In this document: piece after piece, positions 1 to 8,210 of the stretch | How the letters are laid out: the number at the start of each line of letters is the position of its first letter | Position numbering within the stretch: position 1 is the first letter of the stretch | Origin: Clostridium sp. KNHs205 | GTDB lineage: Bacteria; Bacillota; Clostridia; Lachnospirales; Lachnospiraceae | Length of the DNA stretch: 64,000 nt | Direction: 5' to 3' | Assembly (NCBI RefSeq): GCF_000702945.1 | Contig: NZ_JNLE01000003.1 | Coordinates: 4,015,501-4,079,500 of the forward strand | Notes under the pieces: model-generated | The model's database searches: none | Told to the model about the DNA's origin: nothing | The model's input: only the letters and a program-made list of their open reading frames with translations | Translations under genes and position numbers: made by a program

Positions 1-2332
1 GGTTAAAACCATAATTGGTAAAGAAATCTGTATAGGTCTTAAATGCTTCCATGGCAGCATCTGTTCCAAGATCACTTGCGATACCATAATCATTGCCGGT
101 ACCCTTAAATAAGTCTCCGCCAAACTGATATACCAAAGAAGGATAGAAATTCGGTGCTCCAGAAGCATTGGGAAGGAAGAACTCATAATTATTTTTCTTT
201 AAGGCCGGAAGAATATCTTTCACCTCCTGCCAGGTCTTTGGTACCTTGGCGCCAACGGCTTTTAAGATATCATCCCTTGTAAAAAGCATCATAAAATCTG
301 CCTGCTCAGGAATACCATAGATTCCATCCAGATACCTGGCAGCTTCCAATTCACTCTGATAATACTTATCAGTAGCTTCCTGAAAGCCCTCAAGCTTTGA
401 CAGATCCACTACTGCTCCACGCATTGCAAAGTCCTGTAACGTTGCCTGATTAAGACCAATTACAGCATCAGGGCTATTACCTGCAAGTGCAGCTCTTAAT
501 ACAACATCAACAGGGATTAGCTGAAGGTCGATATTAATATTGGTTTCCGGTGTAAATTTCTCATCTATAAGATTTTGAATGATCTGTGCCTGTTCACGGC
601 CGATAGATTGTACGTTGGTTGCCGATCCTCCATTTACCATCCATACCTTAATGGTATTGGAATCGGAACTGCTCTCCGACTGGCTTATCTGGCTGCTCTT
701 TGCAAAGAAGGTGGAGAAGAAACGGATTGTACCGTAATAAGCTCCTTCTATAAAGTTACTCTTTGCTTTTGGTAACTTTGCTTCCGGGGCTGACAGGATT
801 AAGCTGTCAAGCTCAAGAGGCATTTCCGAAATATTAACCAGCCAGGTTGCCAAAGCTGAGATATTTTCCTTAAGCTGTGCAACTTCCACAATTACGCTTT
901 CAGGATTTTTAGCAAGACCTTTGGCTTCGACTGCCATCTTTTCAAGGAGACTGGTATTCTCACCTTTCTCGCCGGTGATAGCTACCAGCTTTTCAATTAT
1001 CTGATTCAGTCTTACTTCTTCGGTGCTCATAATTTCCTGAAACTCAGGTATTTTCTTTGCAATCTGATAATCTATGAATTTGTCCGGAGTCTGTCCGGTA
1101 ATCTGAGTAACTTTAAGATATAATTGATTTAAAGCATACATACTCTCTTCCACATCATTGATAACACTTCCGAAATCACCCATTACGCATTCCAGGGTAA
1201 GGGTATTCGTTCCTTCTTTCAAATAGAAGAGGTAAGGTGTCCCATCGGTCTGTGATACCGTATAATTAACCATATCACTGCTGTAGTCAAAGTTAACGGC
1301 ATTCATTTCCGCATAAGGAACAGTTCCATTTATGTATAATCTTCTAACGGAGGTTACTCCCCGCTTCAGACTCTGTCTTCCTTTAAAAGTTATTTCATAT
1401 AGCCCTTCTTTGGGAGCAACGACATCCCAGGAAATAGAATTACCCGGCTGTTTCCAGTTATTTGCTCCTATGGTATTATATTTAATCTTATAAGGGTGAT
1501 ATGGATACAATAAAGGATCAGAGTAATTCTTCTGAATATTAATAGAAGACGAATTTTTTTCAATATAAGAAGTACCGCCCTCAGAACGTTCCGCCTGACC
1601 TACGATATTCTCTCCTGCATACACCTGATACTGGTTCCTTAAGGAATCAATCACCGATGCATAATCCGGTGCTTTCTCCGCTTTTTTGAATTCAATAGAG
1701 GTATATTCTACAGGCTCCTTGATGGCTTCTAAGGTTAAAGTGTTGATACCTTTCTTCAAATAGAATACATAGGGTTCGCCTATTCTTCTCTTGGCATCCT
1801 CCACGAAAACTTTGCTTTCTTTATATACTTCATTGGTATTAGGTCTTATTTCATTACCATTTTTGCTCTTGATAGCTTCATCAGCCCAAAAACGTTTAAA
1901 TACCACCTGTTCCAGTCCGTCATAGCAGACCTCTCCATTGAGCAGCAGCCTTCTCTGAATATCTGAAGTAGTACCCGGCTGCGGGATATACCCGATTTCT
2001 AGATTATAAAAACCCTCTTCCTGGGCTGTAAAAGTCCAGGTAATTGAACCGCTGTCGCCTGTTACAAGGCCGCTGTCCTGAATTTCTGCCGTCATTCCAT
2101 CAGTTGACTGATAATCTTTAAGATCTATTTGCAGACTGGCTTCCAGGGTAGTTCCGCCATAGCCATTCTGGTCAAGATAATTCTTATAAGAGGTGTCATA
2201 AACAACGGTATTTGAAGCTGGAACTGCATTCATTCCCTTAGAATGATCCTTATTCAAAATCACGGCAATAACCGCTGCAGCTACTACAAGAACGGCTACT
2301 ATGAGAACTATCAAGGACTTCTTCGATTTCAT
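1..2332 (-). CDS. Extracellular solute-binding protein with N-terminal carbohydrate-binding-like region (partial, 3' end beyond window)
   Basis: About 777 codons are visible and the C-terminus lies beyond the left edge. The protein starts with a Lys-rich stretch and one hydrophobic segment (about residues 6-22, VLIVAVLVVAAAVIAVIL), which is a signal anchor with no lipobox Cys. Two repeated beta-rich modules follow (roughly residues 45-230 and 250-400), each with a 'YxFYLKxGxNTLTLE' motif typical of CBM35-like carbohydrate-binding folds. After a helical linker comes a family-1 solute-binding domain (IKVWMVNGGS, then AGNSPDAVIG, then GIPEQADFMMLFTRDD). It probably captures an oligosaccharide at the membrane for an ABC importer encoded to the left. 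The ATG at 2332 has a poor ribosome site. An in-frame GTG at 2392 would add 20 residues and is the alternative start. Confidence 0.85.
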   Translation of the reverse strand, partial: MKSKKSLIVLIVAVLVVAAAVIAVILNKDHSKGMNAVPASNTVVYDTSYKNYLDQNGYGGTTLEASLQIDLKDYQSTDGMTAEIQDSGLVTGDSGSITWTFTAQEEGFYNLEIGYIPQPGTTSDIQRRLLLNGEVCYDGLEQVVFKRFWADEAIKSKNGNEIRPNTNEVYKESKVFVEDAKRRIGEPYVFYLKKGINTLTLEAIKEPVEYTSIEFKKAEKAPDYASVIDSLRNQYQVYAGENIVGQAERSEGGTSYIEKNSSSINIQKNYSDPLLYPYHPYKIKYNTIGANNWKQPGNSISWDVVAPKEGLYEITFKGRQSLKRGVTSVRRLYINGTVPYAEMNAVNFDYSSDMVNYTVSQTDGTPYLFYLKEGTNTLTLECVMGDFGSVINDVEESMYALNQLYLKVTQITGQTPDKFIDYQIAKKIPEFQEIMSTEEVRLNQIIEKLVAITGEKGENTSLLEKMAVEAKGLAKNPESVIVEVAQLKENISALATWLVNISEMPLELDSLILSAPEAKLPKAKSNFIEGAYYGTIRFFSTFFAKSSQISQSESSSDSNTIKVWMVNGGSATNVQSIGREQAQIIQNLIDEKFTPETNINIDLQLIPVDVVLRAALAGNSPDAVIGLNQATLQDFAMRGAVVDLSKLEGFQEATDKYYQSELEAARYLDGIYGIPEQADFMMLFTRDDILKAVGAKVPKTWQEVKDILPALKKNNYEFFLPNASGAPNFYPSLVYQFGGDLFKGTGNDYGIASDLGTDAAMEAFKTYTDFFTNYGFN

Positions 2333-2687
2333 ACTGATACCTGTGCCTTTCCAGATAAATTTAGCAAATAAATATAAATCACTCTCTTCCACTATAAATC
2401 GGTTGCTGTAAACCGGCCTGATACTGCAGCAGTATCTTAAGGGCTAATTTACAGCAACCAGATTTTAATTTAAATTACTGTGTATTTAGTCTGTATAAGT
2501 CTTTCTCCTCCAATTAGGAAAAATCGTATTACAATTTTATGGAGTAATACAAAATACAATACATTTATACAACATCTACGCTTCAGAAATGTTAAGTTGA
2601 ACTTTTTTCTATTAAAGTATCAAAACACTTGAGTATATGGTATCTTCATGCCTGAAAAGTTACAAAAGCTTGATTCAACTTATACAA
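2333..2687. other. Intergenic gap between two solute-binding protein genes
   Basis: This 355-bp gap lies between two genes read in the same (minus) direction. The only clear structure is the hairpin annotated separately at 2401-2460. I see no convincing promoter or ORF, so the downstream gene may be served by read-through from the cre-flanked promoter. Confidence 0.5.
2401..2460 (-). terminator. Long imperfect hairpin in the intercistronic gap
   Basis: Outer arms GGTTGCTGTAAA and TTTACAGCAACC are perfectly complementary (12 bp) and enclose an inner stem GATACTGC/GCAGTATC. No long T-run follows on the minus strand, so a simple intrinsic terminator is not supported. An mRNA-stabilising or attenuating intercistronic stem that raises the level of the upstream binding protein is a plausible reading (inference). 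Confidence 0.55.
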
Positions 2688-4766
2688 TTACTCAGCTTCA
2701 CCAACTGTGACAGTTAAGGTTACTTCGCTGCTGTTTCCTGCAAAGTCTGTTACAGTAACCACAACATCATAATCTCCTGGTGTAGAGGTATCAAGACTTG
2801 AAATATCTGCTGCAATATTAGCAGAAACATCCAGTCCGTCTGCATCCAGTGCACTTGCTATAAAATCACCTTTCCAGGAGATCTTGGAAGCATCCTCATC
2901 CAGTTTAATCTGACGGTAACCTTCAACAGGTGTAACTACAGGAGCAGTTTTATTATCAGGATTAAATACGATAACTGTTGTGTTCATGCTGCCTTCATTA
3001 CCAGATTTATCAGCCATCTTAACCTTAAGTCCGTCGCCATAGCTTCCAACCTTTGTAAAGTCAGTTGCAGAATAGTCATAAGTTGCAGTTGTTGCATCAA
3101 GCACACCATCTACCGCGTCTTCAATGGATACATAATCAGAGAAGGCAACGCTCTTAGGATCTGTTCCAACGGGGAATACAAGTGCTGTAGACGCTGAAAT
3201 TGAAGGAGCAATATTATCTCTGATCTCATCACTGGAAAGAATCGCTTCCATATTAGCTGCTTTTTCTGTAAACAGGTTCTTATTGGCTGCGATAGATACA
3301 TCATAGGATGCATAACCATCAACACCGTAAAAAGATTTACCTAATATGTCATCCCAAACCACACGGAAACCAAGAAGGTCAGAGTAGTCATTGGGTACTG
3401 TCTGATTCGCAATATACTGGAAAGTCTTTAACAGGTCATCGCCATAAGTTTCATTAAAGATATCAAAGCCTAAATTAGTAGCCTGTGCAGTTGCTGCACT
3501 GTCTTTATAGGCAGAAACACTGTCAACACCGCCAAGGGTCTTATAATATGTACTGTAATATACCTTTAAGAATTCAAGAGCAAGTTTTGTTGTTTCAGCA
3601 TCAACACCCTTTAAGATACCCATACTGTCACCAACTGTTAATACCTGTTTGTAGTTGGGGTCATCAGCAGCCATATCATCGGGTCTTGGCCAGGGAACGA
3701 TACCAATGGATTCACCTCTGTCTGCTGCAGCAGAAGCTGCACCGGCAATGATCCAGTCAGCACTGTCTGTAAATACAGTTGCACCTGCACCAAAATCATT
3801 GGAACCCTGTAACCACTTGGGTGTGTAACCATCGTCATAAAGCCCGCACTCTGTTAATACACCCGCATCCATAAGCTCCTTTACATATGCAACTGCTTTT
3901 AAGGATTCTTTGGAATCAGCAGCTAAACCGTTGGCACCATAAATTTCTCCGCCAGCTGCAAAGGTAGCTGAAAGTCCGGCAAAACGGTGATCTGTCTCAT
4001 AAGCTTTAACAGTATCAAATTCAGTACCGTCTGGAGCTTTTGTATTTGCATAAAAGCTCTGGATTTTTGAAAGATAATCTTTAAAGGCACTCCAGGTCCA
4101 CTTACCATCCTGGAAAAGATCCGTAGGATAGATGGTTTTTCCTTCACTGTCTTTTAAGGAATCTACTTTTTCTATCATGGTTGCATTATATACTAATGGC
4201 CATCTGGGAATAAAAGCCTGCTTGGAAGTCAGGAAATAATTGTGACCATATAACTTATCATAAAACATCCAGGAATACTCGGAATCAGAGAACATATCCG
4301 CATAATCATCAAGAGGCTGTAAAATGTTCTGTGATAAAATCGTATTTTCTGAACCACCCCAAAGGACTGCAATGTCACAAACAGGATTATTTGCAAGTAC
4401 ACTTGTTATCAATTCACTTCTTGTATCTGTTGCATACTGTACAAATTCCACATCTACATTAAGCTGTTCTTTTGCTGCCTGTAATGCGGCTAAAGATGCC
4501 TGTCTGGAGGCTTCATCCATCGTGTATTCCCCTGTAGTAGGATCCTGATAATTGGGATCCAGACCTGCCTGCCAGTGTGTTCCCCAACGCAGGACTTTTG
4601 CTTCTCCTGCAGGTGTAGCTGTTTCTGTCGGCTCGGCAGTGACAGCTTCTCCTGTTGGCTTAACTGTTTCTTCCGTACCTTTTTTGGAGCAGCCAGTCAT
4701 TGCTGCTGCCAGCATTGAAAAGATGGCTATTACCGCTACTGATCTTTTCATTACTTTTTTAATCAT
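2688..4766 (-). CDS. Sugar ABC transporter substrate-binding lipoprotein with C-terminal Ig-like modules
   Basis: A 692-residue lipoprotein with an N-terminal signal peptide and lipobox AAMTGC, followed by a Ser/Thr/Glu-rich spacer. The main body is a family-1 extracellular solute-binding domain (KVLRWGTHWQAGLDPNYQ onward). About 165 C-terminal residues look like two Ig-like/DUF5011-type modules, the last containing 'TPGDYDVVVTVTDFAGN'. This makes it longer than usual sugar-binding proteins (about 420-550). It probably sits on the membrane surface and delivers a carbohydrate to an ABC permease not in the window. It lies behind a promoter with two cre-like sites. The ATG is preceded by AAGGAGGAAGG. 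The substrate cannot be told from sequence. Confidence 0.88.
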   Translation of the reverse strand: MIKKVMKRSVAVIAIFSMLAAAMTGCSKKGTEETVKPTGEAVTAEPTETATPAGEAKVLRWGTHWQAGLDPNYQDPTTGEYTMDEASRQASLAALQAAKEQLNVDVEFVQYATDTRSELITSVLANNPVCDIAVLWGGSENTILSQNILQPLDDYADMFSDSEYSWMFYDKLYGHNYFLTSKQAFIPRWPLVYNATMIEKVDSLKDSEGKTIYPTDLFQDGKWTWSAFKDYLSKIQSFYANTKAPDGTEFDTVKAYETDHRFAGLSATFAAGGEIYGANGLAADSKESLKAVAYVKELMDAGVLTECGLYDDGYTPKWLQGSNDFGAGATVFTDSADWIIAGAASAAADRGESIGIVPWPRPDDMAADDPNYKQVLTVGDSMGILKGVDAETTKLALEFLKVYYSTYYKTLGGVDSVSAYKDSAATAQATNLGFDIFNETYGDDLLKTFQYIANQTVPNDYSDLLGFRVVWDDILGKSFYGVDGYASYDVSIAANKNLFTEKAANMEAILSSDEIRDNIAPSISASTALVFPVGTDPKSVAFSDYVSIEDAVDGVLDATTATYDYSATDFTKVGSYGDGLKVKMADKSGNEGSMNTTVIVFNPDNKTAPVVTPVEGYRQIKLDEDASKISWKGDFIASALDADGLDVSANIAADISSLDTSTPGDYDVVVTVTDFAGNSSEVTLTVTVGEAE

Positions 4767-4791
4767 AAACCTTCCTCCTTATTGATAAATA

Positions 4792-4805
4792 TGCAACCGA
4801 TTACA
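4792..4805 (-). promoter_or_regulatory. cre-like operator (start-proximal)
   Basis: On the minus strand TGTAATCGGTTGCA matches the catabolite-responsive element consensus TGNAANCGNWNNCA at every fixed position. It falls just after the -10 box, where bound CcpA or another LacI-family repressor would block transcription. Confidence 0.65.
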
Positions 4806-4812
4806 CATTTTG

Positions 4813-4841
4813 ATAAAATTCGCCTTCATCATTTTGTACAA
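4813..4841 (-). promoter_or_regulatory. Sigma-A type promoter of the solute-binding lipoprotein gene
   Basis: On the minus strand TTGTAC (4841-4836), a 17-bp spacer, and TTTTAT (4818-4813). It lies between two cre-like sites and about 47 bp before the ATG at 4766. Confidence 0.6.
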
Positions 4842-4853
4842 TGCAACAATGTG

Positions 4854-4867
4854 TGTAACCGATTTCA
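4854..4867 (-). promoter_or_regulatory. cre-like operator (upstream)
   Basis: On the minus strand TGAAATCGGTTACA fully matches the cre consensus and shares the core ATCGGTT with the site at 4792-4805. The two sites are 62 bp apart (about six helical turns) and flank the promoter, a geometry that would suit looping or dual occupancy. Confidence 0.65.
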
Positions 4868-5345
4868 TATAACTATAATATAGCACCCTATCCTATTTGT
4901 CAATTGGATATTTCAACTTTTTTATATATATTTAATGAAACACTTCGCATTTTCACCATACAATCATACAATTTACTCATTACTTTTTTTGGTAACTTGT
5001 ACATTTTTAATGAAAAGTCCGAATCGAAAGACAATAACCCCATGAAGTTAACCATTTCAATAACCAGGCGAAACTTGTATAAAATTAGTTATTTTCTATG
5101 AAGAGTTCCTAATTGCCTTTTTATGTCAACTAGTATTACTATTATTAAATTCGCGTCCTTTCCAAACTATCCTTTTATGGACTTTCCAGGATGACAGAAA
5201 CTTCTTTCCTTATTTATAGCGAATTTTTCCCTGAACATTAGATAGATATTTTTCTGATTTATATAGAATTTTGAAGTTGTAATCTATAAGACTATATAGT
5301 ATAATAATCAGTTGAATGAAAATATAACAGTCAATGGAGGTAGTC
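4868..5345. other. Divergent intergenic region upstream of pyrB
   Basis: About 480 bp of AT-rich DNA between the divergent sugar-binding protein and pyrB genes. Apart from the pyrB promoter at 5277-5305 I see no PyrR-type attenuator, terminator hairpin or credible ORF. The pyrB leader would be only about 35 nt. Confidence 0.5.
5277..5305 (+). promoter_or_regulatory. pyrBI promoter
   Basis: TTGTAA (5277-5282), a 17-bp spacer and a perfect TATAAT (5300-5305). Transcription would start near 5312, only about 35 nt before the pyrB ATG, which leaves no room for a PyrR-type antiterminator. Confidence 0.7.
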
Positions 5346-6260
5346 ATGAAACATCTTATTAGTCCCCTCGACTTATCTGTAACAGAATTAGAGGATATCC
5401 TGGAATTAGCCGGCAATATTATTAATGCTCCAAAGAATTATTCGGATATCTGCCATGGTAAGAAACTGGCAACTCTCTTCTATGAGCCAAGTACGAGAAC
5501 AAGATTAAGTTTTGAAGCCGCAATGCTTAACTTAGGCGGCAATGTTTTAGGTTTTTCATCTGCTGATTCTTCATCTGCAGCAAAAGGTGAAAGTGTTGCC
5601 GATACCATCCGGGTTATCTCCAGTTATGCTGATATCTGTGCTATGCGTCATCCCAAAGAAGGCGCTCCCTTAGTTGCTTCTACTTATTCTTCTATTCCAG
5701 TAATCAATGCCGGTGACGGCGGTCACAATCATCCCACCCAGACTTTAACGGATTTATTTACCATTTCCAAATTAAAAGGCAGACTTAATAATTTAACTGT
5801 TGGTTTCTGTGGTGACTTAAAATTCGGAAGAACAGTACACTCTCTCATTAATGCTCTTGTACGATATGAAAATATCCACTTTGTTTTAATCTCCCCTGAT
5901 GAACTGAAAATACCTGCCTATCTAAGAGAAGAAGTATTGGATACTTCTGAAAATTCTTATGAAGAGGTAAGGAATCTGGAAGCTGTCCTACCGAGCCTTG
6001 ATCTTTTGTATATGACAAGGGTGCAGAAGGAACGCTTTTTTAATGAAGAGGATTATATACGCTTAAAGGACTCTTTTATTCTGGATAGCAAGAAAATGAC
6101 CCTGGCAAAGGAAGATATGCTGGTACTCCATCCACTGCCAAGAGTTAATGAAATTGCAACGGAAGTGGATAACGATAAACGTGCAGTTTATTTCAAGCAG
6201 GCTGAATTCGGCGTATATGTCAGAATGGCTTTGATCATGAAATTATTGGAGGTGGCTTAA
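5346..6260 (+). CDS. pyrB: Aspartate carbamoyltransferase catalytic subunit
   Basis: Catalyses carbamoyl phosphate + L-aspartate to N-carbamoyl-L-aspartate, the committed step of pyrimidine synthesis. The carbamoyl-phosphate loop STRTRLSFE is at residues 49-57 and HPLPRVNEI near residue 262. Length (304 aa) is normal for the family. I chose the ATG at 5346 because GGAGG (5336-5340) sits 5 nt upstream. An ATG at 5334 would overlap that ribosome site. It is followed directly by the regulatory subunit gene with a TAATG overlap, so the enzyme is probably the allosteric catalytic-regulatory holoenzyme rather than the catalytic trimer alone. Confidence 0.96.
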   Translation: MKHLISPLDLSVTELEDILELAGNIINAPKNYSDICHGKKLATLFYEPSTRTRLSFEAAMLNLGGNVLGFSSADSSSAAKGESVADTIRVISSYADICAMRHPKEGAPLVASTYSSIPVINAGDGGHNHPTQTLTDLFTISKLKGRLNNLTVGFCGDLKFGRTVHSLINALVRYENIHFVLISPDELKIPAYLREEVLDTSENSYEEVRNLEAVLPSLDLLYMTRVQKERFFNEEDYIRLKDSFILDSKKMTLAKEDMLVLHPLPRVNEIATEVDNDKRAVYFKQAEFGVYVRMALIMKLLEVA

Positions 6261-6685
6261 TGCTTAATATCGGCGGTTTAAATGAAGGAATCGTAATTGA
6301 CCATATTGAGGCTGGCGGAGCGATGAAGATATATTCTTATCTTAATCTCGAGAAGCTGGACTGTAGTGTTGCTATTATTAAAAATGCCAAAAGCAATAAA
6401 ATGGGTAAAAAAGATATTATTAAAATAGATGGCAATCTGGATATGGACCTGGATATATTGGGCGTTCTGGACAGAAATATCACTGTGAATATTATTGAAA
6501 AAGGTGAGATTAAGAGAAAGAGAAACCTGAACCTGCCGGATAAGGTAACCAACATTATCAAATGTAAGAATCCAAGATGCATAACCTCAATAGAGCAGGA
6601 TCTTCCCCATATCTTTAAGCTTACAGATAAAGGAAAAGGAGTATATCGCTGCGTTTATTGCGAACAAGCTTTTAAGAGATCCTAA
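6260..6685 (+). CDS. pyrI: Aspartate carbamoyltransferase regulatory subunit
   Basis: A 141-residue protein that binds nucleotide effectors and links catalytic trimers of PyrB. The N-terminal allosteric domain is followed by a zinc site with four cysteines, CxxxxC at about 102-107 and CxxC at about 131-134, all present. It overlaps the pyrB stop by one base (TAATG), and GGAGGTGG upstream lies inside pyrB, so the two chains are translationally coupled. An intrinsic terminator follows at once, making this a two-gene operon separate from the rest of the pyrimidine pathway. Confidence 0.95.
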   Translation: MLNIGGLNEGIVIDHIEAGGAMKIYSYLNLEKLDCSVAIIKNAKSNKMGKKDIIKIDGNLDMDLDILGVLDRNITVNIIEKGEIKRKRNLNLPDKVTNIIKCKNPRCITSIEQDLPHIFKLTDKGKGVYRCVYCEQAFKRS

Positions 6686-6710
6686 ACATAAACAGTAAGT
6701 CTTCAGACAA

Positions 6711-6749
6711 AAAAACACTATGAGAAATTGATATACTCATAGTGTTTTT
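6711..6749 (+). terminator. Intrinsic terminator of pyrBI (probably bidirectional)
   Basis: A 14-bp stem, arms AAAAACACTATGAG and CTCATAGTGTTTTT, with an 11-nt loop and a T-rich 3' side. The A-rich 5' side means it could also stop transcription on the minus strand. Confidence 0.85.
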
Positions 6750-6826
6750 CTTATTATAATGAAGTAAATATTAATGAAACGTTTTGTTTTAGTGATATTT
6801 TTGATAATGATATTTTTTGATGTCTT

Positions 6827-7303
6827 TTATTTTTCGTATATTGGGTCATGATTTATATCACTGAGTTTCTCAGTTTTCTTATAACCGCAAAAATTCCAAA
6901 ATTGTCCCATTTCATCTGAGGTCAGATAAATATACCGGACTCCTTTATTATAAAGTTCCTTTTCAGCGCCAGCAACTAGTTTCGTACCCAGGCCTTTTCC
7001 TCTCATATTGCTATTAATATAGATTTCCCTAATAAATCCCCAACCTTCCCGTTCACACCAATCACTTTCAGGATTATCGATTTGATAGTAGATAAAACCT
7101 GACAAATTGCCATCAACCAAAAGCATGTCCATCCATGTAATCTTTCTAGTCACACTTTCTGCTATTTCATTGCATATAAAATTTATCTTAGCATCCGAAA
7201 TTTCAATCTTAAAATCCTCTCGAAAATAAGTGGAGAACATTTCCTTAAATCTGTTTAAATCCTCATAACCAAAAGGACGTATTTCAATTCTTTCTATCAG
7301 CAT
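6827..7303 (-). CDS. GNAT family N-acetyltransferase
   Basis: A 158-residue protein with the GNAT acetyl-CoA loop (MRGKGLGTKLVAGAE) after the beta-strand 'GWGFIREIYIN', and a C-terminal 'YLTSDEMGQFWNFCGYKKTEKL'. This is the arrangement of small-molecule or aminoglycoside-type acetyltransferases. The acceptor cannot be deduced. I chose the ATG at 7303 because AGGAGG lies 7 nt upstream. A longer reading from 7360 would translate through the ribosome site and a hairpin. It stands alone between the pyrBI terminator and a gap of about 380 bp. Confidence 0.85.
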   Translation of the reverse strand: MLIERIEIRPFGYEDLNRFKEMFSTYFREDFKIEISDAKINFICNEIAESVTRKITWMDMLLVDGNLSGFIYYQIDNPESDWCEREGWGFIREIYINSNMRGKGLGTKLVAGAEKELYNKGVRYIYLTSDEMGQFWNFCGYKKTEKLSDINHDPIYEK

Positions 7304-7326
7304 TAACTTACCTCCTATAATAATCA

Positions 7327-7354
7327 GGAGGGTTTTATTGCGGGCGAACCCTCC
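7327..7354 (-). other. Leader hairpin upstream of the acetyltransferase
   Basis: Perfect 8-bp arms GGAGGGTT/AACCCTCC with a 12-nt loop, ending about 24 nt before the acetyltransferase ATG and just 5' of its AGGAGG. There is no T-run, so termination is unlikely. The minus-strand arms contain both a GGAGG-like and a CCTCC sequence, so pairing with the real ribosome site is conceivable. Confidence 0.4.
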
Positions 7355-7681
7355 ATACACGCCTAAGTAAAAATCTGCTTTTCCTCATAAAACATCACCC
7401 TTTCTATGTAAGATTTATTGTTTGCAAAAGCAAGGTAATATATTTCAACTGTGAATAAAAAAACCAAAACATTTATGCAATGCCATTACCATAATTATAC
7501 ATTCCCTGTAGAGAATATCTTCACCATTTTTTCTCATGTTCATAAAATCGAATACCATTATATACTTTTTACAATGTTATAAGACAGCACGTCTTAAGGT
7601 AACATATCTTAAGGCAGCATGTCTGAATGCTCATTGCAACCTTCTGAACGTTCAAACTGGTACAACAGCTTCAGACACAGT
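7355..7681. other. Intergenic region between the two acetyltransferase genes
   Basis: AT-rich DNA with a short imperfect repeat at about 7583-7627 (variants of 'CTTAAGG' followed by 'AGCATGTCT'). I see no convincing gene or terminator. Confidence 0.4.
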
Positions 7682-8206
7682 TTAGGTAAAGTCTATAAAA
7701 TCTGCCTGGGTCAGCTCATAATCAACAGAGGTTTGTAACCTTCCTAACTGATCCTTCCAGACATCCTTATTAACTCTCACCTTCGAAAAGCCCAGTTTTT
7801 CATATATATGCTGGGCTCTTGTATTATTAAGGTTCGTATCCAGCAAGATCTTGATATACCCTGTACGGAACAGTTCTTTGATCAGCATGGATAATAATAT
7901 TCGTCCATACCCCTTTTCCTGTTGGGTTTCATCACATATTTTTATTCCTATTTCCGCACCACCATCTTCTGTATTACTATAACTCATTTCACCAATTGCT
8001 CTATTATCCGCTTCTATTATCAGGCGGTTAACTGTACTATCTTCAGGAACAGCAAGTTGCTTCTGTAATTTTTCTAATGAGATACCTATTCCATTAGGAA
8101 ATCCGGCATGTGCCATCACCCTGCCATCATTCCACCAAAGACACAGGATTTCGGCATCTTTTATAGCTGCATCTCTGATTATCAGATTTCTGTTTTGTAT
8201 ATACAT
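7682..8206 (-). CDS. GNAT family N-acetyltransferase
   Basis: A 174-residue RimJ/RimL-type acetyltransferase. It opens with the strand 'LIIRDAAIKDAEILCLWWND', has the acetyl-CoA loop 'QEKGYGRILLSMLIKELF', and ends with 'NTRAQHIYEKLGFSKVR', a classic GNAT motif. Substrates in this family include protein N-termini and small amines, and the acceptor here is unknown. GGAGG lies about 10 nt upstream of the ATG. Only 4 nt separate it from the recQ stop, so the two are co-transcribed. The link with RecQ may be just operon packing. Confidence 0.87.
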   Translation of the reverse strand: MYIQNRNLIIRDAAIKDAEILCLWWNDGRVMAHAGFPNGIGISLEKLQKQLAVPEDSTVNRLIIEADNRAIGEMSYSNTEDGGAEIGIKICDETQQEKGYGRILLSMLIKELFRTGYIKILLDTNLNNTRAQHIYEKLGFSKVRVNKDVWKDQLGRLQTSVDYELTQADFIDFT

Positions 8207-8210
8207 CTAT

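Noticed and set aside
4904..5101. 65-codon ORF between the sugar-binding protein and pyrB
   Set aside because: AT-rich, no ribosome site, no recognisable composition, in a divergent promoter region.
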